NCBI GenBank assembly: GCA_937924775.1
Contig: CALDUT010000016.1
Location: 62,001-126,000 of the forward strand
Length of the DNA: 64,000 bases
Origin: an uncultured Gemmata sp.
GTDB taxonomy: Bacteria; Planctomycetota; Planctomycetia; Gemmatales; Gemmataceae
Reading direction: 5' to 3'
Shown here: piece by piece, positions 24,633-34,585 of the stretch
Layout of the letters: each line of letters starts with the position of its first letter
Numbering within the stretch: the stretch's first letter is position 1
Made by a program: the position numbers and the translations under genes
The notes under the pieces: model-generated
The model's input: the letters and a program-made list of their open reading frames with translations, nothing else
What the model was told of the DNA's origin: nothing
The model's database searches: none

Positions 24633-24796
24633 GGATGTCTACTTTTGTCTATTTAGAAACGCATGCCAATTCCGGGGCAAAATGGTGAAAAATGGATGAA
24701 TATTCTGTATGTTCAATGGTAGCAATCGTTTCGGCGCGACGTTCTAACATTCGCCGACGTTCCACGTGGAACATTTTTCAACAAAAGTAGACATCC
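24633..24796. repeat. 164-bp segment bounded by perfect 16-bp inverted repeats
   Basis: GGATGTCTACTTTTGT (24633-24648) and ACAAAAGTAGACATCC (24781-24796) are exact reverse complements; interior AT-richer than surroundings. Confidence 0.75.
24758..24773. promoter_or_regulatory. Candidate parS centromere-like site (ParB binding)
   Basis: CGTTCCACGTGGAACA: 14-bp perfect palindrome GTTCCACGTGGAAC; differs at one end base from the parS variant TGTTCCACGTGGAACA; intergenic. Confidence 0.8.
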
Positions 24797-24924
24797 CAGG
24801 AGGCGATAGGAGTTGCGCACCGCTTTTCCGGCTCCAGCGCGAGAGAGATTCTCCTTGACTGATGAGCCGCCCCCCGCGGCTTCCATCGAACTGGCCAATT
24901 CTGCATATCGGCCCAAAACATCAT

Positions 24925-25917
24925 TCAGTCTTGCGGGTACAACGCGGTGCTGAGGTAGCGTTCGCCCAGGTCCGGCAGCACCACGACAATCACCTTGCCG
25001 GCATTTTCGGGCCGCTGGGCGACTTTCACCGCGGCGGTCGCCGCGGCCCCGCACGAGATACCGCAGAGCATCCCTTCCTCTTTGGCCAAGCGGCGACCCA
25101 TTTCAAACGCTTCATCGTCGGTCACTTGGATGATTTCGTCGATAATCGCGGTGTTCAGTACATCGGGGATAAACCCCGCCCCGATCCCTTGAATTTTGTG
25201 CGGCCCCAACGGTTTGACCTGGTTGCGGGGAATGCCTTGGATCAAGTGTTGTGTGAGTACCGGGCTTTGCGTGGGTTCGACCGCGATGCATTTTACGCTT
25301 GGTTTGCGGCTTTTGAGCACTTCACCGCAGCCGGTGATGGTGCCGCCGGTGCCCACGCCGCACACGAGGATGTCGATTTCCCCTTGGGTCGCTCGCCAGA
25401 TTTCCTCCGCGGTGGTTTTGCGGTGAATTTCAGGATTCGCGGGGTTCTTGAACTGCTGCGGCATGAAGGCTTTGGGTTCGCCACCCAATTCTTGGAAGAT
25501 TTTGTTGGCTTCGGCGACGGCTCCGCTCATGCCCAATTCGCGTGGGGTCAGGATCAGCTTCACGCCGAAGGCTTTCAGAAGCCGCTGCCGTTCCAGCGAC
25601 ATACTTTCGGGCATCGTAACGGTCAGTTTGTAGCCGCGTGCAGCACAGGTGAACGCCAGGCCAATGCCGGTGTTGCCGCTAGTAGGTTCCACGATCATCG
25701 TTTCGGGGGTGATTTTCCCGGCTTTCTCCGCCGCGTTGATCATCGCCACCGCGATACGATCTTTCACCGACCACAGCGGGTTGAAGTTCTCCAATTTGCC
25801 TAAGACGGTGGCTTGAGCATTCCCCACCACGCGGCGCAGGCGGATCAGCGGTGTATAACCGATAGTTTGGGTGATGTCGTCGTAAATGTGGCCACGAAAG
25901 CCATTGTCGGTTGCCAT
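24925..25917 (-). CDS. cysK: Cysteine synthase A
   Basis: [53 protein letters not shown]. Confidence 0.96.
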   Translation of the reverse strand: MATDNGFRGHIYDDITQTIGYTPLIRLRRVVGNAQATVLGKLENFNPLWSVKDRIAVAMINAAEKAGKITPETMIVEPTSGNTGIGLAFTCAARGYKLTVTMPESMSLERQRLLKAFGVKLILTPRELGMSGAVAEANKIFQELGGEPKAFMPQQFKNPANPEIHRKTTAEEIWRATQGEIDILVCGVGTGGTITGCGEVLKSRKPSVKCIAVEPTQSPVLTQHLIQGIPRNQVKPLGPHKIQGIGAGFIPDVLNTAIIDEIIQVTDDEAFEMGRRLAKEEGMLCGISCGAAATAAVKVAQRPENAGKVIVVVLPDLGERYLSTALYPQD

Positions 25918-26030
25918 AGTGAAAGTCCTTCGGTCGATGTTCGAACAACGCTCCAGTTCAACATCGTTATCGGCAGTCTAAGCCGCGTTCGCCACCAGGA
26001 CAAGCCGAAGCCGTCGGTAACAGGCCCCAC

Positions 26031-27305
26031 CTACGGCAGATCGCGACGCGGCAATAGCCCAACCCCCACCGCAAGCGCCAACACCGCGACAGCCAACGGC
26101 CGGTGGAAATCGAAACCTATCGGAGCCAGAACCTGAAGAGGAATCGCTTGTAAACCCAGCGCCACCGCCGCAACCGTGCCAATCCATGGCGAACCAACAG
26201 TGAACAGGTCGCGAATCCACGGCACCGTCAGGACCAAGATCAACGCTTCGTACCCCAGCACCTGCGGGCACCCCACGGCGGCTACGGCCGCCGCTGCCAG
26301 CACCCACGCTGCTGCCGGTTTCTGCCCCGCAACGGCGCAGCGGACCAATACCATCCCCCCCCACACCCCATACGCGGCCAAAGTGATCGACGCCGTCTGT
26401 TCGATCACGACCGGCTGAGCCATGAGCCAATCGGTGGCCACCAATAACAACCGGTTCCAACTGGTGATCTCATAATTCCGTGCGGCTTGATTGAATACCA
26501 CCGCCCGGTGGCTGTCGCGGAGAAAGTCGAAGTAGTCCTGCAGAAATTCGGGAGAACCGCTCACCAGCCAACCGCCCAGCAGGTTGAACGCCGCCACCAC
26601 GCCCACCAGAGCCGCCGCACGCTTCCAACCGCCCAGATACCATGCGAGCGGAATCAACGGCAACGCCACATGCGGTTTGATAAACGGCACCGACCACAGC
26701 AACACACCAAGCCAAAATCCCAACCGCGAAGGCCGTGACCAACACCACAACCCTGCGGCGATGCACCCGGTCGTCAGTACCGTCGTTTGGCCCACCATGG
26801 CCACGCCCAGCGTCAGAAAATTCAGCAGCAACAGAAACGGGAGTAATCGTCCAATCAGCGACCGGTTCGCCGGCCCGGCGGTGGGAAGCCAAGCCCGAGG
26901 CAGAAGGGCGATCGCGAAGGCGGCAGCTCCCTGCACCACCACCCACACGACCTTGGCCATCCCCCACGGCATAAAAGCCCATGGGGCAAACACCATCAGC
27001 GCTTGCGGCGGAAGAAAGTAGCCACAGTTGTTAACGAAGCTATCTGGCGACGGCTCCGGGTCCGGGAATTGGACGGCCACCTGGGCGCGGATCGTGGCTA
27101 GGTTGTAGGGCGACTGTCCCTGCAGAGCCAATTCCGAGCCGAGCCGATAGATGTAAAAATCCGGCAACAGCTGCGGGGAGGTGGTGAAACCCCAGGCGAT
27201 CGCGGTAAATAGCGACGCGGCCAGGCACTCGGCACTAAACGCAGATCGCAGCGTGCCCGAAAGCCACGCCAACCCGGGTCGCGCACGCCACGAGGCCTCA
27301 CACAC
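26031..27305 (-). CDS. GT87-like (DUF2029) multi-pass membrane protein
   Basis: Polytopic; DFYIYRLGSELALQGQSPYN..; GTG start overlaps stop of the upstream E2 gene. Confidence 0.72.
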   Translation of the reverse strand: MCEASWRARPGLAWLSGTLRSAFSAECLAASLFTAIAWGFTTSPQLLPDFYIYRLGSELALQGQSPYNLATIRAQVAVQFPDPEPSPDSFVNNCGYFLPPQALMVFAPWAFMPWGMAKVVWVVVQGAAAFAIALLPRAWLPTAGPANRSLIGRLLPFLLLLNFLTLGVAMVGQTTVLTTGCIAAGLWCWSRPSRLGFWLGVLLWSVPFIKPHVALPLIPLAWYLGGWKRAAALVGVVAAFNLLGGWLVSGSPEFLQDYFDFLRDSHRAVVFNQAARNYEITSWNRLLLVATDWLMAQPVVIEQTASITLAAYGVWGGMVLVRCAVAGQKPAAAWVLAAAAVAAVGCPQVLGYEALILVLTVPWIRDLFTVGSPWIGTVAAVALGLQAIPLQVLAPIGFDFHRPLAVAVLALAVGVGLLPRRDLP

Positions 27306-28728
27306 CGGTTTTCTCCGGTAACAACAACAATGCCGGGGTCTGCAGATACCGCATCACTACGTTGCCGAACGCAGCCCCAATCGCCCCATCCACCACCCGA
27401 TGATCGAAAGAAAACGACAAATACACAATGTCGGTAGGCTTCAAATTTCCTTGGGCATCGTACAGCGGCCGCTTCACTACCTTGCCCACCCCCATAATAC
27501 CCACTTGCGGATGATTGATGATCGGGGTTGATATCAGACCGCCAATTCCACCCACCGACGTTACCGTGAAAGTACCACCGCGGAGATCATCGAGTTGGCT
27601 TTTGCCGTTTTTCGCATCGTTACTGAGCCGTTCAATATCGGCGGCAATGGTGACCAGGTCTTTCTTATTCGCGTCCTTGACCACAGGAACCATCAGCCCC
27701 TGCGGAGCGGCCACCGCGATGCCGATATTGTATTTGTCGTGCAGAATCACTTCGCCGGCGCTTTCGTCGAAGGTACTATTGACAATCGGCACTTCTTGGA
27801 GGGCGCGGGCCACGGCTTTGACGAAAAACGCCAGGTACGTCAGTTTCACCCCGACTTGGGCCAAGGGTTCGCGCAGTTGGTTCCGCAGCCGGACAATGTC
27901 GCTCAGGTCACATTCGTCGATGTACGAGTAGTGGGGAATGTGCCGTTTCGACTCGACCATATGTTCGGCGATCTTGCGGCGCAGGCCGAGGAGTTTCATC
28001 CGGGTGCCGGCGATGCCGAAGTCGAGTCGCGATGTGTCGGTTCCGTGCGTAGCCGGGGTTTGCGGGGCCGCGGGAGTGGCTTTAGGAACCAGGAAAGGGG
28101 TGAGGTCGTCCAGCAGGATGCGGCCGTGCGGCCCGCTGCCGCGGATCCGCGACAGATCCACCCCCAATTTGCGGGCCAAAGCCCGGACCGAGGGGGCCGC
28201 CGGGGGCAAAGGCGTTCGGGGGGCTGAAACCGTAGCCGAAGATGCCGCCGGCGACGAAGGGAGAGCCCCAGGAGACGGTGTGGCGGGGAGACCACAACCA
28301 GCCAGCGGGGGATGACCGTTGGTCGATGTACCTCCCCGGCCAGGAGCAGGGAGGGTGGCTGTTGTGGCTGCCGCGGCGGCCGTCGTGGCCACCGGAGGAC
28401 GTTCGCTGCTGCCAGCGGTACTCGTGGCGGCGGTTGCGACTGTTGTGGCAGTACGAGCTATTTCTTCGGGGGGTGTGGGCTTTTCGGCGCCGGTGACCAC
28501 CGGCTGGTAGCTGAGAATCCGCTGCCCCACACGCACTTTCGCTCCGGGGGTGGCGAACAGTTCCGTGATGGTACCGCTGAAGGGGGCCGGTAGTTCCATG
28601 TTCGCCTTGTCAGACATCACCTCAGCCAGGACCTGCCCGGGAACGACGGCATCGCCGGGCCGCACCTGCCAGCGTACCAACTCCACTTCCAGCAAACCTT
28701 CGCCAACCGGAGGAAGAGAAAAATCCAT
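27298..28728 (-). CDS. 2-oxoacid dehydrogenase E2 (dihydrolipoyllysine acyltransferase)
   Basis: Lipoyl domain VMSDKANMEL, Ala/Thr linker, E3/E1-binding segment, catalytic FSFDHRVVDGA. Confidence 0.94.
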   Translation of the reverse strand: MDFSLPPVGEGLLEVELVRWQVRPGDAVVPGQVLAEVMSDKANMELPAPFSGTITELFATPGAKVRVGQRILSYQPVVTGAEKPTPPEEIARTATTVATAATSTAGSSERPPVATTAAAAATTATLPAPGRGGTSTNGHPPLAGCGLPATPSPGALPSSPAASSATVSAPRTPLPPAAPSVRALARKLGVDLSRIRGSGPHGRILLDDLTPFLVPKATPAAPQTPATHGTDTSRLDFGIAGTRMKLLGLRRKIAEHMVESKRHIPHYSYIDECDLSDIVRLRNQLREPLAQVGVKLTYLAFFVKAVARALQEVPIVNSTFDESAGEVILHDKYNIGIAVAAPQGLMVPVVKDANKKDLVTIAADIERLSNDAKNGKSQLDDLRGGTFTVTSVGGIGGLISTPIINHPQVGIMGVGKVVKRPLYDAQGNLKPTDIVYLSFSFDHRVVDGAIGAAFGNVVMRYLQTPALLLLPEKTGV

Positions 28729-28915
28729 AGATGCACCGGGGGATTGGGTCGGTTGTTGTGCGGTCCGCACGGCCAGTGGGGCGGGTCTGATCCGGGAGGC
28801 GAGCCGCCACAGGGTCGATTCGTGTTCCGATATCTCGGGCTCGGGGCACCTGCCGTCGCGGTGTAATCCGCGGTGGGCCAGCGACCAACCGACCAGCCGT
28901 GCCGCCGGGTGTCGG

Positions 28916-29974
28916 TCACGCCGGTTCGGTAGCCAAGTCCCACAGGGCCGTGCGAATATCGCCCAACTGCGGGACGCTGTTGAGTTCATAATTCTGGTTC
29001 ATGCCGATGCCCGGCACATGTTTGCCCATCAAAGTGCGGGGACAAACGGCCAGATCGTAGAAGTGTTCGTCGATCACTCGGCGAAGGAGGTGTTCGCCGA
29101 AATTGGTCACTTCTGTATCTTCGTTGACAATCAAAACCCGGCCGGTTTTCACCACACTTTGGGAGATCATCGACCAATCATAAGGGAACAGGCTGCGCAG
29201 GTCGATGACGTCGAAGGTATAACCGTGTTCGCGGGCCAGTTCGTCGGCGGCTTGTACGCACAACGGCAGCGGGCGGCCATACGCAATGACGGTACCGTGG
29301 GACCCTTCGCGAACCAAATTCCCCACACCCAACGGGATGGTGTAATCTTCCAAAGGCGGCCATTGCGGCTGCCAGTTCGATCGGTCGCCGATGGGGGCGT
29401 CGATCATCCGGCTGAGTTCGTCAGGGTCGGCCGGTTCGCCAGGGATCAATTGTTCGCCGCGCACCCGGAGAAGTGCTTTGGGCAACAGAACCAGGACCGG
29501 GTTGGGGTCTTTGATGGCCGCCAGCATCAGACCGTAGGCATCCAGGGGCGTGGACGGCATGACGATCTTCCAACCGGCCAGGCGGGTGGCGAAACTCTCG
29601 AAGCTGTGGGAATGGTAGATGCTGCCACGGATGCCGGCGCCGTTGGGCGTCATCACGACGATGGGTAGATCGAACGCCCCGCCGCTGGCCCAGCGTTGGT
29701 TGCCCGCGATTTTGAACAAGTCCATGATATTCAGGGCGTAATCGCAGAACTGAATCTCGCAGACCGGTCGGCCCCCGGCGTAGGCGATGCCCAGGGCCGT
29801 ACCGAGGATGCCGCGTTCATCAAGCGGGGTATTCCACGCTGTTTTCAGCCCTTGCGTGACGGTGAAGACGCCGCCCAACGGGGGGCCGACATCTTCCCCA
29901 AACACATCGGTGACACCCAGATACTCTTCACCGTAGTGCAGTGCCATGCGCACTGCTTGGGCCATGTTTGCCAT
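28916..29974 (-). CDS. 2-oxoacid dehydrogenase E1 beta subunit
   Basis: MANMAQAVRMALHYGEEYLGVTDVFGEDVG..GVFTVTQGL..DERGILGTALGIAYAGGRPVCEIQFCDY. Confidence 0.93.
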   Translation of the reverse strand: MANMAQAVRMALHYGEEYLGVTDVFGEDVGPPLGGVFTVTQGLKTAWNTPLDERGILGTALGIAYAGGRPVCEIQFCDYALNIMDLFKIAGNQRWASGGAFDLPIVVMTPNGAGIRGSIYHSHSFESFATRLAGWKIVMPSTPLDAYGLMLAAIKDPNPVLVLLPKALLRVRGEQLIPGEPADPDELSRMIDAPIGDRSNWQPQWPPLEDYTIPLGVGNLVREGSHGTVIAYGRPLPLCVQAADELAREHGYTFDVIDLRSLFPYDWSMISQSVVKTGRVLIVNEDTEVTNFGEHLLRRVIDEHFYDLAVCPRTLMGKHVPGIGMNQNYELNSVPQLGDIRTALWDLATEPA

Positions 29975-30140
29975 AACATTTCGGAGAGGTTGAAACGTTC
30001 GTCTATGATCGGTCAGCGCCCTGGGAAGAACCGGTGAAAAGGGGAGCCTCTGCGACGCGGAGTTCCCCCCCCGGCGGTCGCGAGGGTAACCGATGTCGGG
30101 TCTTTCCCCGCGGAGTAATAGTTGTTGGGGCCCCCGCGAG

Positions 30141-31286
30141 TTAGCGGGGTGGCCATTCGGGGCGTCCGGGTAAGCCGGTGTAGTCGTGGGGATAGACGGC
30201 ATCAACCGGACTGGGGGCGTAGGTGAACCGGTAGACGTCTTCGCGGGTCGGTTCTGGTTCTTTCATGGTTTGGGCTACAGCGTCGTCGGCTTCTTTTTTC
30301 GCTTCCTCTTTGAGGGCGCGAACAGTCGCGGCATCGATGGCTCCGGCGTCGATGAGCTTTTGCTCGAATTGGGCCAAGGGATCGACTTCCTTCCAATTGC
30401 GTTGGGCCCCGCTGGACGACGAGTGGCCGTGCAGGCGGCTGACCATCGCTTCGAGCAAATACGGTTTGCGTTCGCGGCGGCAGTAGCGCATGGCGCGGTC
30501 GATCGCATGCCAGGCGATGACCGGATCGTTGCCGTCAATGGTTTCGTGGCGCACGCCGTAAGGGATGGCTCGGTCGGCGATGGGCCGATGAGCGTGGACC
30601 GTGTCGATGTCGGTCGAAATGCCGAAGCGGTTGTTAGTAACGATCATCAGCACGGGCAATTCCATGCCCGGGCGGGTACTCCAGTTGAGACAGGTTTCGA
30701 AGTCGCCTTCGGCCGCGCCGGCTTCGCCGCCCACAACAATAGTGATGCCTTCATTTTCTGCCGGATTTTTCAGACCATGACGTTTTTGCACCAGGGCCGT
30801 TCCGGGGGCCATCGCATACTGCACTTCGATGACGCTGGTGACCGGAACGACATTCCACTCCGGTACAGCATAATGACCGACGAAATTGCGACCCCGGGAG
30901 TGCCGATCGGTCCACCGCATGGCCAGTTGCCGGGTGTGGTCGATCATGGGCATGCCCATGGCCAACAGAACGCCGGCATTGCGGTAATGCAGGTGAAGGT
31001 AATCGTAGGCGGGGCCGCGGCCTTTGTGAACTTGCAGACCAAGGCAGACGTTGAAAGCTTCTTCGCCAGGCCCACCGATCCAGAAGTAGGCTTCCCCGGA
31101 TTTGGACATTTTGATGCTGCGTTCTTCCAGTGCGCGGGTACGCAACATTTGGCGGAAGACTGTTAGGGCCAGCTCAACCGACATGGCTTCGCGGCCCGAA
31201 CGGATCACCGCGGGGGCGGCGGTTCGAGTGGCCCGCCGCCGCAATTCATCTTCGAAATCAGGCGGATCCTCGTGCGTTTCAGGCAT
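30141..31286 (-). CDS. 2-oxoacid dehydrogenase E1 alpha subunit
   Basis: MLRTRALEER..GPGEEAFNVCLGL..VGGEAGAAEGDFETCLNW..NNRFGIST. Confidence 0.93.
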   Translation of the reverse strand: MPETHEDPPDFEDELRRRATRTAAPAVIRSGREAMSVELALTVFRQMLRTRALEERSIKMSKSGEAYFWIGGPGEEAFNVCLGLQVHKGRGPAYDYLHLHYRNAGVLLAMGMPMIDHTRQLAMRWTDRHSRGRNFVGHYAVPEWNVVPVTSVIEVQYAMAPGTALVQKRHGLKNPAENEGITIVVGGEAGAAEGDFETCLNWSTRPGMELPVLMIVTNNRFGISTDIDTVHAHRPIADRAIPYGVRHETIDGNDPVIAWHAIDRAMRYCRRERKPYLLEAMVSRLHGHSSSSGAQRNWKEVDPLAQFEQKLIDAGAIDAATVRALKEEAKKEADDAVAQTMKEPEPTREDVYRFTYAPSPVDAVYPHDYTGLPGRPEWPPR

Positions 31287-31658
31287 TAGTAATACTCCCC
31301 GGCTCTGAGTCGGCTTTCGGAGAGGGGACTGTTGGCGGAAGAACCGTCTGGGTCCCAACCGACAACAATCAAGCGGACAGGCCGACCAAGGTCCGTTGAA
31401 AGAGTGACAGTTCCGGGAACAGGGTTGTTCGCGACCCGTCGCAGTTCCGTGGGCCATAATTTGGCAAACTTCGCGCCATGGTGATCACCGCGGGCGAATT
31501 TTTCGTTTCCGACGGTTCCTGCGGGGCGTTTCCACGACCCCTACAATATTTTACAGGGGAATCACTGTCGCGTGATTCGGCAATAGCTGTCGAATTTTTG
31601 GGCAGTAAACGCTTCCTCCTGGGTAAAAAAGGATGACCTTACCATACATCTATCGGCA

Positions 31659-34175
31659 TTATACGCTCGAATCTGCCGCGCAGGTGGGCAGTTCTTGGTT
31701 CGCAAACAATGCCGAGAGCAAATAAAATCCGATTGCAACGCACAAGAGCAATTGGAAGCCCAAAATGATCGAGGTATTTTCCGCCAGCCCACCGACCAGG
31801 GCCCCCGCGACGTTGGCTCCAAAGACGCGGTCCGGCTGTTCGGTGCGGCGAAAACTCGTGGCGAAGATCACGCCGGCGAACGCAATCGGCACGAACACCA
31901 ATAAACACGCGCCCACGATTTGTACAGTCGGGTTGTAACCCAAAAAGGCACTGGGCGAGACCATCAAACCGACCGCCAAGGCCGCAAACAGGCCGGCGTA
32001 ATACGGTTCCAACCGCCGCGGCTTCACCCAACCGGCGAACAAGTTCCCGGCCAAACTCATCACCAAGATCGCCGCGAACACCGCGGTGTTGACCATCCAG
32101 GTTCCGCCAAACAACAAGGCCATCTCAACCACGGCTTTGGTTTCGACCAGCATAAAGCCAGCGCCGAGGAAAAACGCCCGGAGCATGGAACCATAGTCGG
32201 GGGCGATCCCGGCTTCGGCCGCCAGTGCCTGCCGGCCACCGTAGACGAACCACAACACTATCGACAGACCGAAGATGAGAGCCATACTGCCCGCAGTTTG
32301 CGAGGGAATCCGCGGATAGCGGGCATAGAGGAAGGGCCAATCGTCGGTGGCTTGGCAGAGCGTGGGATCGGAGGCTTCGATCCGCGCGGGGTACAACCCG
32401 AGCCATTGGGGGTCGAGCTGATCGACGATCGGTTCTCCAGTGGCCGGATCGAGTTCAAATTCAAAAGTATTATTCCCGTCGGCATCTTTGAGATAGCGAA
32501 CGCGATACACCGGGCTGGGCGACGGCGGCGGTGGTTCGGCTGGCGGTTGGGTTCCGAAACGGGCTTGGGTATCGGCCGTCACGCCGGTGTACCATGGGTA
32601 CCAGTACTTCACCGGTTGGCCGTTCTGCGGGGCGAAGGCTTGGCGCAGTGGCTCGAGAACTTCCGCGCGGCCGCCGAAGAAACAGGTGCTGGTGGTGGGG
32701 AAGAACTTATCTAGCGGCACATCCGCCATCGGCGGCGTGGTGATGGCGACCGGTTCAACACCATCGAAGGCCGCTTGCAATTGGTCGCGGATGCGGGCCG
32801 TGATCCACCCCTGGCGGAAGAAGTTGTAAACCGCATACACTCCGGTGGGTTTCAGTACACGCTTAACGTCTTGGAAGCTTTCGCGAGTGAACAGATAGCT
32901 TTCCAACCGCAAGTTCGAGTACCCAGATTGTAACACCAGGGAGTCGATGAGGGCGAAAACAACCAGATCGTAGGTTTCTGCCGGAGCCTGACGGAGAAAG
33001 TTGCGGCCATCATTGATGTGAACTTTCACCCGCGGATCCTGGAACGGCCGGTCGGGGTGGTAGAGTTCCCCGAGTCTCTGGATGACCGGATCAATCTCTA
33101 CTGCGTCCACTTGCACCCCTGGCTCGTTTTTGAGAAACATCAGGGCCCGCGATACGTCGTTGCCATTCCCCGCGCCGATGATCAGCACTTTGCGGAATTC
33201 TGGCCACGCTGGGGAACCATCTGGCTTTTTCAGATCGCGCTGAAACAGATACGGCAAGGCATACGGTACGTCGGCCACCGGCGGTTCCGACCGCGGCTCC
33301 ATCAACTGATGGCTGATCAGATTCGTGATGATGAAGCGGCGTTTGGCTTCATAGTCAATGCGATAGTATTCGCTCCAGATCGTTTGCAGCCCGCGATTGC
33401 TGATAAATCCCGAGGTGATCGCGGTCAGAGCGATGGCGACCACCAAACAACCCAACGGAACCACGGGCGAAACGGGGGGCGGCGGCGATGAAAGCGAATG
33501 GGGCGCAGCCGAGGCCGTCACCCCCGTGACCGACGGCGGCAACGCTTCGCGCACTTCCGTGGCGGCATCCGGGTTGGGCCGCACTAGCAGATAGGTGAGG
33601 ACAATTCCCGCCAAAGCAAACCACACCAGCGGGGGTAGTTGTTCCACCGAACAGATGGCGAAAGTACCAATCCCGAACAAACTTCCCAGCAAGTTCGCGG
33701 AATACGCTGTGGTGCGGCTGGGCACACGGTTGAATGCCCGGCCCATCTCCTGCCCCGGCCCCACCAGGATGGCGGCGATAATCCCAAAGAATAACGCCCC
33801 CACAAATTCCATCGGGATTGTGAAAGGCAGAGGGTTCTTCAGGATCACCGACGTTTCGGTGCCGAAGTACACCACCTCCGGGTTGGCCTGATTGCCGACC
33901 TTGAAGACCGGCATCAGGTAGGGGGCGAAATAGTCAATCGTCAAACCGAGGAATATCCCGATCAGAAGCCAGACCGGGGTTTGCCGGATCAGGTTGGTTT
34001 GCCGCCGGGCCACCAAACAACCCACCGACATGCCGACAAAGCACGCCAACAGCACAAGGTTGACGAAGAATGTCAGAAACAACACATGCGACGGAAACCA
34101 GCGGATGCAGGCGAGTTCCAGAAACAGCACCAGCCAACTGATGATAAACAGGTCGAGGGCCGGGCGGTGACGCAT
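31659..34175 (-). CDS. Polytopic spermidine-synthase-like protein
   Basis: TM helices at both ends; central methyltransferase-like core VLIIGAGNGNDVSRALMFLKNEPGVQVDAVEIDPVIQRLGELYHPDRPFQDPRVKVHINDGRNFLR. Confidence 0.82.
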   Translation of the reverse strand: MRHRPALDLFIISWLVLFLELACIRWFPSHVLFLTFFVNLVLLACFVGMSVGCLVARRQTNLIRQTPVWLLIGIFLGLTIDYFAPYLMPVFKVGNQANPEVVYFGTETSVILKNPLPFTIPMEFVGALFFGIIAAILVGPGQEMGRAFNRVPSRTTAYSANLLGSLFGIGTFAICSVEQLPPLVWFALAGIVLTYLLVRPNPDAATEVREALPPSVTGVTASAAPHSLSSPPPPVSPVVPLGCLVVAIALTAITSGFISNRGLQTIWSEYYRIDYEAKRRFIITNLISHQLMEPRSEPPVADVPYALPYLFQRDLKKPDGSPAWPEFRKVLIIGAGNGNDVSRALMFLKNEPGVQVDAVEIDPVIQRLGELYHPDRPFQDPRVKVHINDGRNFLRQAPAETYDLVVFALIDSLVLQSGYSNLRLESYLFTRESFQDVKRVLKPTGVYAVYNFFRQGWITARIRDQLQAAFDGVEPVAITTPPMADVPLDKFFPTTSTCFFGGRAEVLEPLRQAFAPQNGQPVKYWYPWYTGVTADTQARFGTQPPAEPPPPSPSPVYRVRYLKDADGNNTFEFELDPATGEPIVDQLDPQWLGLYPARIEASDPTLCQATDDWPFLYARYPRIPSQTAGSMALIFGLSIVLWFVYGGRQALAAEAGIAPDYGSMLRAFFLGAGFMLVETKAVVEMALLFGGTWMVNTAVFAAILVMSLAGNLFAGWVKPRRLEPYYAGLFAALAVGLMVSPSAFLGYNPTVQIVGACLLVFVPIAFAGVIFATSFRRTEQPDRVFGANVAGALVGGLAENTSIILGFQLLLCVAIGFYLLSALFANQELPTCAADSSV

Positions 34176-34585
34176 AGTGCGGCTCGCAGTTCAGGGACTC
34201 GGGCGAAATCCAACAATTCCCAGCTCCCCCAGGTCATGAATCCCACAGCGGACATCGAATCCGCCGTCCAGTACACCGGGGGGAAGCCGTACCAACACGG
34301 TTTACTAACGGTCGCGCTTAGCGGAAACCCTTGCCGGTTCAGCCACCACGCAGGCTGCCGCGGTCAGCGTTTCGGTGGCTCGTCGGGTGCTGGTGCGGAA
34401 AGCTCTGGCCGTTTCGGCCCACACGATCCATCGGGCCGCCGACGGCCAGCGTTTCGCGAGTAAAATCGGCGGACCCAGGCCACAAGCCTATGTGCAAATT
34501 CCCTGCGGCGCGTATAACGAAGCGCCCCGGCGCCACTTGAGACCTCGAGTTGCGCGCCGGAGTTTCCCTTCGCGGAGATGCACCT

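Noticed and set aside
24713-25054. 113-aa - strand ORF overlapping the parS-like element
   Set aside because: Composition not protein-like, overlaps the start of cysK; the region is better explained as regulatory DNA.
28150-28520. Possible repeat-rich mobile or regulatory region
   Set aside because: It is the Ala/Thr/Pro-rich interdomain linker of the E2 gene.
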